Shown here piece by piece: positions 26,493-32,984 of a stretch of 33,919 nucleotides of DNA. The notes beneath the pieces were generated by a model that was not told the origin of the DNA, searched no databases, and saw only the letters and a program-made list of their open reading frames with translations. The first letter of the stretch is position 1. Each line of letters starts with the position of its first letter. This DNA comes from a virus. The position numbers were made by a program, and so were the translations under genes. The stretch is from the IMG/VR virus record IMGVR_UViG_3300032240_002942, positions 1 through 33,919 of that record; one strand, given 5' to 3'.

Positions 26493-27023
26493 ATGGCCAA
26501 AAAAGAAGAAGAAAAACAAGCTAAAAGAGATGAAGATTGGATGAGCAAAAAATGGCGTCCAATGATGGCAATTATGTACATGGCATGTTGTGCATCAGAT
26601 TTTATATTATTCCCTATTATGTATACTGTTGTTCAATTCTGGGAAACAGAAGCAGCAAATGATGCATTTAGACAATGGACCCCGATAACACTTCAAGGCG
26701 GTGGATTATTTCACATTGCCATGGGTGCAGTTTTAGGTATCTCTGCGTATGGTAGAACTCAAGAAAAATTAGGCGGCGCAGCTGGCAATACACCTTTAGG
26801 AACACCAAATGCAACAAACATACCATCAAGCGGGTTTACAGCATCTAGCGCACCTGCGCCAAGCGGATTCGGATCAAGCAGTGGATTCGGTGCCACAACA
26901 GCATCATCAGGATTCGGAGGAACAGCAGCGCCTACATGCTCAGGTTTCGGAACACCCCCAGCATGCACAGCGACGCCAACCACAACTCCAGCAATCAGAC
27001 CAATAATTAAAAAGCCAACATAA
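26493..27023 (+). CDS. Holin-like membrane protein with FG-rich tail
   Basis: This 176-residue protein resembles the GTA-type three-span holin family. It opens with a charged stretch and the motif DWMSKKWRPMMAIMYM, then DFILFPIMY and LFHIAMGAVLGISAYGR. Two hydrophobic spans are visible (residues ~23-49 and ~68-86). A holin would permeabilise the inner membrane at the end of infection and release or expose the hydrolase. The last ~80 residues are low-complexity Ala/Ser/Thr/Pro with four Gly-Phe-Gly triplets (near 125, 131, 140 and 151) and two Cys, and DNA there is visibly richer in GC than its surroundings. It follows the frameshift ORF by two bases. Confidence 0.8.
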   Translation: MAKKEEEKQAKRDEDWMSKKWRPMMAIMYMACCASDFILFPIMYTVVQFWETEAANDAFRQWTPITLQGGGLFHIAMGAVLGISAYGRTQEKLGGAAGNTPLGTPNATNIPSSGFTASSAPAPSGFGSSSGFGATTASSGFGGTAAPTCSGFGTPPACTATPTTTPAIRPIIKKPT

Positions 27024-27026
27024 TAA

Positions 27027-28433
27027 ATGGTTAATAGTAATCCTGCAGTAAAAGATTTAGCAGATCAAATAACCTCATCTGAAAATAATAAAGAGATAGA
27101 GAAATCAATAGTAGAATTAAAAGAATCTATTGATTCTCTATCTGAAGAAATTAAAAAACGAGGTGTGAAATCTGTAAAAAATTCATCAGGGGAATCCGAT
27201 GAAGACAAACTTCCTTTTTTAACTTTAATAAAAGGATTATCCAAGGGATTTTTAAATCCTTTTACTGATACTGATGTATTAGAAAAACAACTATCATCAA
27301 AGCAGGAAGAAATTCCTGCTGATAAATTAAAAACAAATGAATTAGAAACTGATGAGTCTACACCCGAAATAAAAACTAAAAATATAAAAGAAAATACTAC
27401 AGAAAATGTTGAAAAGACTGAAAAGAAAAATAAAACTAAAGATCCAGAATTAAATAATAGATTATTGGTTAGTATTTCCCAAATGCTTAATGAGTTAAGA
27501 GAAAATGCTGTAGAAAAACAATTATTGGAAGAAGCTATAAAAATAAGAAATATTTTAGAAAAAGAAAATACACAAATACCCACTGTAGAAAATATAATTT
27601 CTGCTGAACACAATTTAACAGATTTATCTAATATTGCACCTGAAACAAATGGTAAAATAGAACCTTATCTAGAAGAAGAAAAAAATAAAGCACCAATAGT
27701 CACTGCAAATGCATCAACTCCGCCAATACACGGTGAAGTTATTGTTCCTGATCAAGATAATGAAGAAAAGAAAGCAAAAGATAGAGAACTATTAGCAGAT
27801 GCAATTGCAAACAAATTATCAAGTATTTTGGGAAATTTGGGTGGCGGCACGGATGTATCTGATTTTTTCGAAAAAGAACTTGGCAATAATAATTCTAAGA
27901 TAGGAAAGGCAATTGACGCACAAAGTAAAAAGTTTGGAAAATTGGGTAAGTTTGGCGCAATTAGTTCATTGGGAGCAAGCGCAACAGAACAATTAAGTTC
28001 TGAAGATTTTGTCGATGAAAAAGCTTCTGATTACTTAAAATCACTTGGTATAGATTCATCTGAGACACCAAATAAAAATATAGAAAATAAATCTTCTGAT
28101 ACATCTAATATAGGATCACTTGATTTAATAAAAAATTTATTGGGCGCTGATTCTGTTGGGCCTAAACCATCACCAATGTCTCAAAATAATAAAGCGTTGC
28201 CATTACAGCCAAAAGAAAATCAAAATGCAGGTAGTGTTTTGCAAAATATATCAAAGGCAAATGAAGAATTAAAATCACAAGAAACACAGATGTATACTCA
28301 GCAAATGATGCAACCTATTATATCAAATCAAACAACTACTAATAATTCTCAAACCGTTTTGCCTGCATCTCCCGTACCTAATCAAAATACCAATTCTTAT
28401 CTGCAATGGATAAAATCAAGAGCTAATTACTAA
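27027..28433 (+). CDS. Helical, low-complexity protein; possible tape measure or virion component
   Basis: This 468-residue protein is rich in Lys, Glu, Asn and Ser, with helical heptad stretches at residues ~15-45 (IEKSIVELKESIDSLSEEIKKR) and ~145-190 (LLVSISQMLNELRENAVEKQLLEEAIKI), a disordered middle, a Gly-rich segment near 270 (LSSILGNLGGGTDVSDFFEKELG) and a Gln/Asn/Pro-rich end. There are no membrane spans or enzyme motifs. It is the last gene of the plus block, after the chaperone pair and the holin-like gene, where a tape measure often sits. T4 gp29 has 590 residues. A tape-measure role is an inference from position only. Confidence 0.8.
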   Translation: MVNSNPAVKDLADQITSSENNKEIEKSIVELKESIDSLSEEIKKRGVKSVKNSSGESDEDKLPFLTLIKGLSKGFLNPFTDTDVLEKQLSSKQEEIPADKLKTNELETDESTPEIKTKNIKENTTENVEKTEKKNKTKDPELNNRLLVSISQMLNELRENAVEKQLLEEAIKIRNILEKENTQIPTVENIISAEHNLTDLSNIAPETNGKIEPYLEEEKNKAPIVTANASTPPIHGEVIVPDQDNEEKKAKDRELLADAIANKLSSILGNLGGGTDVSDFFEKELGNNNSKIGKAIDAQSKKFGKLGKFGAISSLGASATEQLSSEDFVDEKASDYLKSLGIDSSETPNKNIENKSSDTSNIGSLDLIKNLLGADSVGPKPSPMSQNNKALPLQPKENQNAGSVLQNISKANEELKSQETQMYTQQMMQPIISNQTTTNNSQTVLPASPVPNQNTNSYLQWIKSRANY

Positions 28434-28442
28434 TCAATAAAA

Positions 28443-28462
28443 AACCCCGGTCTCCCGGGGTT
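28443..28462 (-). terminator. Rho-independent terminator of the gp32 block
   Basis: The stem AACCCCGG / CCGGGGTT (28443-28450 with 28455-28462) with a TCTC loop is GC-rich in a very AT-rich region. On the minus strand it is followed by TTTTTTATTG, the usual U-tract, and lies just after the stop of the lysine-rich gene. Downstream of the hairpin the plus strand has no U-run, so for the convergent plus block it is at most a weak stop. Confidence 0.9.
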
Positions 28463-28467
28463 CTAAA

Positions 28468-28689
28468 TTACTTCTTACTTGCTTCTTTTTCCTGTTTAAG
28501 CTCTTCAGGTCGTTTGACCTTAACATTGAGCTTTTTAGGTTTCTTCGCTTCTTTTTTGTCTTTTGCTTTATCTTTGCCTTTCTTTTCCGCCGCTACCTTT
28601 TCGGTAATATTTGTCGGCTTCTTTTTAGGCTCAGCATATGTCGCAGTCAACATAAAAGCCGCTATTAAAAAAACTAGTAATTTTTTCAT
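28468..28689 (-). CDS. Small exported lysine-rich protein
   Basis: This 73-residue protein has a Sec signal peptide: MKKLLVFLIAAFMLTATYA, with probable cleavage after residue 19. The mature ~54 residues are about one-third lysine (EPKKKPTNITEKVAAEKKGKDKAKDKKEAKK is the start, read in parts) with several Glu and Asp and no Cys. It is encoded directly after gp32, with no gap, and before a strong terminator. A periplasmic role is implied by the signal. Binding of an acidic envelope polymer or a nucleic acid is a guess. No family is recognised. Confidence 0.8.
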   Translation of the reverse strand: MKKLLVFLIAAFMLTATYAEPKKKPTNITEKVAAEKKGKDKAKDKKEAKKPKKLNVKVKRPEELKQEKEASKK

Positions 28690-29607
28690 TTAATCCTCGT
28701 TTGCTAATTTAGCGAAATAAGACAAAGATTCGTCGTCATCATCAAAATCAACTTCCTTCTTAGGAACAGGTTTTGTTGCTGTGACTACTTGTGTCTTTGT
28801 TGGTGTTGGTTCTAGATGGTCTTCTTCTAGACTTGTATCTTCAGCTCTTGGACCTGCAGGCGCACCCGCTAATACCATATTGAGCTTTTTCTTCAAATCG
28901 TCGTATGATTTAAAATGCTTTGGATTAGTAAATTCTGTTAAAGAATATTGCTTATCCCAAATTGCCTCAATTACAGAATCATCTTCTGAAAGTGGACTTG
29001 GACTATCAAACTCTGACTTGTCATAGTTACGATAACCTTCTACATTACGAATCTTCAACTTGAAGTTTGCACCTTCCCAAAAATCAAATGGATTCAAAGG
29101 CTTCTCATCCTCAAATTGTGGCTCTGCTACATCTTTGATCTTATCGAAAATCTTTTTACCAAATTTAAATAAGAATACTTTACCTTCATTTTCAGGATGT
29201 TTTGAATCTTGAACAACTAAGATATTAGTATAGTATGTAAGCTTGCGCTTTTGTTTACGAGCAATTTCTTTATTTGCTTCTGAACCTGAATTCCACAGTT
29301 CAGTATTATATTCAGACACAGGATCGGGTTTACCGATTGTTGTCAATGAATTTTCAATATACCATTTACCTGTTGGGCCTTGGAAACCGTGATTCCAAAT
29401 TCTAACCCATGGTAGTTCTTCCCCTTTAGGTGGAGCCAAGAATCTAATAACAGCATAACCGTTACCTGCCTTGTCTACTTCAGGTTGCCAAAAGCGATCG
29501 TCGCCTTTTTTGTCTGATTGGGGATTTGCGATCTTTTCAACTTCCTTCATTAGGTTGTCGAATCCGCCTCTAGATTTGCGGAGATCAGATAGTGATGTGA
29601 ATGCCAT
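28690..29607 (-). CDS. 32: Single-stranded DNA-binding protein, gp32-type, without the zinc ligands
   Basis: This 305-residue protein coats replication-fork ssDNA and recruits gp59 and the polymerase. The N-terminal basic region (SDLRKSRGGFDNLMKEVEKI), VIRFLAPPKGEELPWVRIWNHGF, WYIENSLTTIG, the TYYTNILVVQD and GKVFLFKFGKKIFDKI motifs, and NFKLKIRNVEGYRNYDKSEF match T4 gp32. The acidic C-terminus (FDDDDESLSYFAKLANED) is the protein-interaction tail. Where T4 has C-x(n)-C-x-x-C after WYIEN, this protein reads SLTTIGKPDPVSEYNTELW, so the zinc cysteines are absent. A Shine-Dalgarno AAAGGA precedes the ATG at 29607. Confidence 0.94.
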   Translation of the reverse strand: MAFTSLSDLRKSRGGFDNLMKEVEKIANPQSDKKGDDRFWQPEVDKAGNGYAVIRFLAPPKGEELPWVRIWNHGFQGPTGKWYIENSLTTIGKPDPVSEYNTELWNSGSEANKEIARKQKRKLTYYTNILVVQDSKHPENEGKVFLFKFGKKIFDKIKDVAEPQFEDEKPLNPFDFWEGANFKLKIRNVEGYRNYDKSEFDSPSPLSEDDSVIEAIWDKQYSLTEFTNPKHFKSYDDLKKKLNMVLAGAPAGPRAEDTSLEEDHLEPTPTKTQVVTATKPVPKKEVDFDDDDESLSYFAKLANED

Positions 29608-29648
29608 AATATTTTCCTTTCGTATTAGGTCTTTGTATTAGCGTAATA
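29608..29648 (-). other. gp32 leader with direct repeat CTAATAC
   Basis: The 41-base gap before gp32 contains two copies of CTAATAC on the minus strand (29641-29635 and 29628-29622), six bases apart, followed by the AAAGGA ribosome site. T4 gp32 represses its own translation through its leader, so a regulatory site here is plausible, but nothing beyond the repeat is visible. Confidence 0.4.
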
Positions 29649-29837
29649 TTAACGTCGTTTAAAATTTTGATTTGTGTATACATAATCTAAATATTCATCA
29701 ATTGTATCCTCATCTTTCAATGCGGGTACTACATTATATATAATCTTTCGATGCTTGTCAAGTTTATTTTTAGCCTTTTCAACTTTATGTAGCTTCTTCT
29801 CACGATCATAAAGATCCGATTTTTTAAAATTGCCCAT
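29649..29837 (-). CDS. Small basic protein, unknown
   Basis: This ~62-residue basic protein starts at ATG 29837 (MGNFKKSDLYDREKKLHKV); a TTG two codons upstream is also open and would begin at 29843. It has a Lys-rich helix, then YNVVPALKDEDTIDEYLDYVYTN and a basic end. It lies between gp32 and the gp59 region, where T4-like phages carry short replication-associated genes. A DNA- or protein-binding partner of gp32/gp59 is inferred from context only; no named family is recognised. Confidence 0.65.
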   Translation of the reverse strand: MGNFKKSDLYDREKKLHKVEKAKNKLDKHRKIIYNVVPALKDEDTIDEYLDYVYTNQNFKRR

Positions 29838-29843
29838 TTTCAA

Positions 29844-30077
29844 TTAATTACTATTTTTTGGTATTTTATTTTCAACTTTAACATAAGGCCAAGTAGCGAT
29901 CTTTCTTTCCATGCCTTTTTGCATTTCTGCTAGTCTGAGTATATATCTTTGTGAATCAATTATTGCTTCTTGCTGTGCTTCAATCATTTCTTTAACTAAT
30001 TCAATTTGTTCTGATAACGCATTTACTGCAGTTTCAATATTCTCAATTTTTGATTTTGTCTCTAAGCGTTCTGTCAT
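29844..30077 (-). CDS. Small coiled-coil protein, unknown
   Basis: This 77-residue protein is almost entirely one predicted helix with a heptad pattern (IENIETAVNALSEQIELVKEMIEAQQEAI and further LRLAEMQKGMERKI), ending in a short PYVKVENK tail. Its start overlaps the 3' end of gp59 by 35 bases in another frame, so the pair are likely co-expressed. A dimer or trimer partner in replication would suit the context, but that is inference. Confidence 0.65.
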   Translation of the reverse strand: MTERLETKSKIENIETAVNALSEQIELVKEMIEAQQEAIIDSQRYILRLAEMQKGMERKIATWPYVKVENKIPKNSN

Positions 30078-30648
30078 ATTTTTCCAAATCGATTTTTAAA
30101 AATGGTTTATATTTTTTAATTAACCTAGATATATCAGGCCAAATTACTTCGTCTAATATATTTTTATCAAACTTATCAACAAATCCTATAATTCTATCTA
30201 AAATAACTAAGGTTTCGATAGTAATTGTCTTTCTAAGATATGCCTTAATTATATATGGATGCTGACCTTTTGAGATTGTAAAAATATCTTGAAATTTAAC
30301 ACCATTTTCTTCAATTTCTAACAATATTTTATCAATATCTGTTGAAAATAGATAAGATAGGCTTTCAGTTCGTTTTTTCCAATCAATAAAACGCTTGCCT
30401 GCTTCGGAATCAAACATTCCACCCCATCTATCTCCTGAGACAAAATTTGCAACTAAGAAATTAGCAACATCTTCATCCGAATATGTTTTAGCAATCTTTT
30501 TAATCGAAAATAAATCTTTTCTTTTATTAAAGGCCGATTTGCTTGCTCTTACTTTGCCTTTTTGTTGAATGACATCGTAGTTATCAGTTGTAAAGTGCAA
30601 CTTTAAAGCTAAATACATTCGGTATACAGAAAAATCATCCATTATCAT
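30043..30648 (-). CDS. 59: Helicase loader, gp59-type
   Basis: This 201-residue protein loads the replicative helicase gp41 onto gp32-coated forks. It matches T4 gp59 (217) by the same layout: SVYRMYLALKLHFTTDNYDVIQ at the N-terminus (T4 SVYKLYLMIKQHMNGKYDVI), KVRASKSAFNKRKDLFSIKKIAKTY, DVANFLVANFVSGDRWGG, and a C-terminal helical part with TIETLVILDRIIGFVDKFDK. It overlaps the gp33 stop by four bases (ATGA), and gp32 follows downstream, so the T4 pairing of 33-59-32 is kept. Confidence 0.92.
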   Translation of the reverse strand: MIMDDFSVYRMYLALKLHFTTDNYDVIQQKGKVRASKSAFNKRKDLFSIKKIAKTYSDEDVANFLVANFVSGDRWGGMFDSEAGKRFIDWKKRTESLSYLFSTDIDKILLEIEENGVKFQDIFTISKGQHPYIIKAYLRKTITIETLVILDRIIGFVDKFDKNILDEVIWPDISRLIKKYKPFLKIDLEKYDRTLRDKIKN

Positions 30649-30911
30649 AAAGGTAGTTTGCCTCTTGACTTCATATAGTTTTGGTCTTCAGCCTCAATTT
30701 GAATTTTATCTTTTAGTGATTGATTAATTAGTTTAGCAACTGATTCTACATCAATATCGATTTCATTACAGTATTGAATTACTGCATCCATATATCCTAT
30801 CGCATCTTCTGCAACTTTTTCCTCAATATAAAGTGAAAATTCATTTGGCGATCTAAATCGTTTAGTAATTATTAAGCTGTCTGTTAAATTGTCTTCGTTT
30901 ATATCGGTCAT
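30645..30911 (-). CDS. 33: Late transcription coactivator, gp33-type
   Basis: This 88-residue protein bridges RNA polymerase and the sliding clamp for late transcription. It aligns with T4 gp33 in the helical core: FSLYIEEKVAEDAIGYMDAVIQYCNEIDI against FIIEKMVEEFGMSYLEATTAFLEENSI, then VAKLINQSLKDKIQIEAEDQNYM against FAKFIPSGIIEKIQSEAIDENLL. T4's C-terminal clamp-binding end (DFLL) has no obvious counterpart; the protein ends KLPL. It overlaps the bilin reductase stop by four bases upstream and gp59 downstream. Confidence 0.88.
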   Translation of the reverse strand: MTDINEDNLTDSLIITKRFRSPNEFSLYIEEKVAEDAIGYMDAVIQYCNEIDIDVESVAKLINQSLKDKIQIEAEDQNYMKSRGKLPL

Positions 30912-31591
30912 TTTATTTCTGGAAATAATACATCATCCATATACTTAGCAAATAGGTCTTTATTAATACCTAAACTTGCCATCATAGCAGGTGTATGTGG
31001 ATTTTGTTTTTGGAATTTACAATATCTATTTTGTTTTTCGGCATAATCACCTTGATTATTTTCATAATTTTCATAAACTATATTATATAAGTAATAATCT
31101 AAGTTGTCAATAGCAATTCCGCATAATCTGTCCAATTCTTCTTCAGTATTAATGTTACTAACAGCTAACATACCGGGACTAAAAATTTGTTCAGCCCATT
31201 CTGGTAAAACTCTTGGATTATTCCAATTTTTATTAAGATGTTTTGCTAAAAAATAAATATAAAGCCAAGAATCCCCCATTTTTGAAAAATCATGAAAGGC
31301 GCCTGTGATTTTATTTGCGCCTGCAACAACATCAAAACCAAAAATAGGAGAAGGACAAGTCGTATTTGGAAAAATTGTCATGTGAAATACCCAAATTTTC
31401 TTAAATTCTCTCGCATCAACTATCTCTATATGCGCTTGTCTAAAAGATTTATCAACAAATTTATAATTTCTCCAAGAAAAATCGGATCCATTGTATTGAT
31501 AATCATTATCTAAATCAACTTTTTCATAATTATCCATTTTAGATATTATTTTTTCGGACAATGGTATCATTTTATCCCATACCATTGTCAT
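30908..31591 (-). CDS. pcyX: Ferredoxin-dependent bilin reductase, PcyA/PcyX type
   Basis: This 227-residue enzyme reduces biliverdin IXalpha with electrons from ferredoxin to a phycobilin. By eye it aligns with cyanobacterial PcyA: HIEIVDA.. for HIELAKV.., FHMTIFP for LHCVMFP, and PIFGFDVVAG for PMFGCDIVAG. The PcyA active-site residues Glu76, His88 and Asp105 correspond to Glu56, His70 and Asp87; the His-Asp spacing of 17 is identical. The C-terminal NRYCKFQKQN matches QIHYCQQQQKN. PcyX from oceanic viral contigs is recalled to make phycoerythrobilin, but the sequence alone cannot decide the product. It overlaps heme oxygenase by one base and gp33 by four. Confidence 0.87.
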   Translation of the reverse strand: MTMVWDKMIPLSEKIISKMDNYEKVDLDNDYQYNGSDFSWRNYKFVDKSFRQAHIEIVDAREFKKIWVFHMTIFPNTTCPSPIFGFDVVAGANKITGAFHDFSKMGDSWLYIYFLAKHLNKNWNNPRVLPEWAEQIFSPGMLAVSNINTEEELDRLCGIAIDNLDYYLYNIVYENYENNQGDYAEKQNRYCKFQKQNPHTPAMMASLGINKDLFAKYMDDVLFPEIK

Positions 31592-32115
31592 TAACTATAC
31601 TCCTTAAGCATTTTGATGTTATGATCGAATGCAATATTTGCTTCATCTGCCATATCATCGCTTAATTTTGATCTAATAGATGTCATAAGCTCACGAATAT
31701 TATCAAAACTATACATTTTTGCCGAACCAGGGACACATTTTGCTAGTTGTTGGCCACCAAATAGGTCTCCCATGTGTCTAACATACACATGAGCCATTGC
31801 TTTTTTAGCATCACCTATTGTAGATAAGTAATTGAAGTATTCTAATGTCGATTCTTTGGCAATATATGATATATCTTTACTAGCAATCTCATTGAAATCC
31901 TCAATAATATACTTATGTCGTTTTAGACCCTCCATTCCTTCGAATAATTTAAATTTTTCACCTAAACCTTCTTCTAGGAAATAATAAATTAATCCTAGTT
32001 GAAACAAATAATCAGCATATTGATCTTTATCAACATTTGCTTCAAACATAGATTTAATAAATGGCAAAGATTCCGCTTCACGGTGTTTCTCTGCAGTTGC
32101 TTCTTTTAGATTCAT
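31591..32115 (-). CDS. ho1: Heme oxygenase (biliverdin-forming)
   Basis: This 174-residue protein opens heme to biliverdin, iron and CO, giving the substrate of the bilin reductase. The proximal heme ligand is probably His11 in ATAEKHREAES. The distal helix YVRHMGDLFGGQQLAK (residues 111-126) has the family's Gly-Asp-Leu-x-Gly-Gly-Gln signature, including the Asp (117) that helps activate oxygen. There is no C-terminal membrane anchor, so it is soluble, and it is shorter than typical bacterial HO1 (~210-240). Its stop and the PcyX start share a base, so the two enzymes should be made together. Confidence 0.93.
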   Translation of the reverse strand: MNLKEATAEKHREAESLPFIKSMFEANVDKDQYADYLFQLGLIYYFLEEGLGEKFKLFEGMEGLKRHKYIIEDFNEIASKDISYIAKESTLEYFNYLSTIGDAKKAMAHVYVRHMGDLFGGQQLAKCVPGSAKMYSFDNIRELMTSIRSKLSDDMADEANIAFDHNIKMLKEYS

Positions 32116-32432
32116 GATTTAAAAATAATTAATGCCAATAATGAGGCGTGGATAATAAAGCCTAAGCCAATAGTTACGATATTTAATATATCTTTTAGTA
32201 TAGTTGCTCGAATAAACATCATCGCAAGTCCTGCCCACATGAATAATATTAAATCAACAGGGGGCATTTTATCTGATAGGCCAGACATAACAGCAATCAT
32301 TGTTGGAATAGTTGCTGCGTGTATTAAAATGATACCAAGCCATGCAATAGTATCAGCAGATGCTTTAGCAAACGTATTACTAAAGTATGATTTAATTTCT
32401 TGTACGTCAATATAGGGAAACTGTTTATTCAT
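32112..32432 (-). CDS. Small multi-span membrane protein, unknown
   Basis: This 106-residue protein has three hydrophobic spans: ~27-50 (TIAWLGIILIHAATIPTMIAVM), ~57-75 (PVDLILFMWAGLAMMFIR) and ~83-104 (IVTIGLGFIIHASLLALIIF). Several His, Thr and Pro residues lie in or next to the spans, none in a recognised ligand motif. It overlaps the heme oxygenase start by four bases (ATGA), so it is translationally linked to bilin production. It could be a heme or bilin-associated membrane factor, or part of the lysis module upstream; neither is supported by a family match. Confidence 0.75.
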   Translation of the reverse strand: MNKQFPYIDVQEIKSYFSNTFAKASADTIAWLGIILIHAATIPTMIAVMSGLSDKMPPVDLILFMWAGLAMMFIRATILKDILNIVTIGLGFIIHASLLALIIFKS

Positions 32433-32435
32433 AAT

Positions 32436-32966
32436 TTATTTGTAAAAGATATGGTTACCAATTTGTGCTACTTTTTGATGTTTCCAATTAGGTGCAATGC
32501 TTGTTGCATGAAAATACATAGCATCTTTTAAAATACTAAGTCTAAAATTTTCAAGCAGAACCTTTTTAGCTACTTCATATGATTCTTGATAAGCTTTATT
32601 GTAAATAGGTTTTATTCTACTTGCTGTTTCGCAATACCAACTGAATTGACAAATTACTTTGTCGTAAATTACAGTTTTCTGATATACAACTCGGCAAATA
32701 TCATGGGGGAAAGCACTTGATTCTGCTCTGTTTAAAGTTACTTGTGCTATACCTACTTTACCTTCGAATGGTTCACTACCTGCTTCATAGTAAATGTTTT
32801 TTGCAAGACAATCTAATTGTTGTTGTCTGACAGCCAGAGTTATATCTGAATTATTGAACTCTATATTTCTTAACTTGTCTAATTTTGTGTTAATTGTTGT
32901 GACAAGTATATTCAAAACAAAAATTCCTGTTATTGCTAACAGAAAAGGTTTTGTATATTTGATCAT
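32436..32966 (-). CDS. Cell-wall hydrolase of SleB type with N-terminal membrane anchor
   Basis: This 176-residue protein is a peptidoglycan hydrolase (endolysin). An N-terminal hydrophobic segment (residues ~7-25) acts as a signal anchor. The Hydrolase_2/SleB domain runs from residue ~50: CLAKNIYYEAGSEPFEGKVGIAQVTLNR with the catalytic Glu61, then FPHDICRVVYQK, CQFSW (106-110), and YFHATSIAPNW and IGNHIFYK with His153 and His172. Family enzymes cut the glycan strand. The signal anchor suggests export by the host Sec system and release from the membrane when holins act. An AAGGG ribosome site precedes the ATG. Confidence 0.92.
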   Translation of the reverse strand: MIKYTKPFLLAITGIFVLNILVTTINTKLDKLRNIEFNNSDITLAVRQQQLDCLAKNIYYEAGSEPFEGKVGIAQVTLNRAESSAFPHDICRVVYQKTVIYDKVICQFSWYCETASRIKPIYNKAYQESYEVAKKVLLENFRLSILKDAMYFHATSIAPNWKHQKVAQIGNHIFYK

Positions 32967-32984
32967 TTTATTCCCTTTGTTAGG

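Noticed and set aside
26759-27006. Open frames on both strands across the holin-like tail
   Set aside because: They follow from the compositional bias of the Ala/Gly/Ser tail; the holin reading has the correct start, spans and spacing.
27065-27613. Long minus-strand open frame (182 codons) opposite the helical protein gene
   Set aside because: It mirrors the Lys/Glu-rich plus frame as Phe/Ser-rich sequence, a common artefact, and it lacks a recognisable start or homologous motif.
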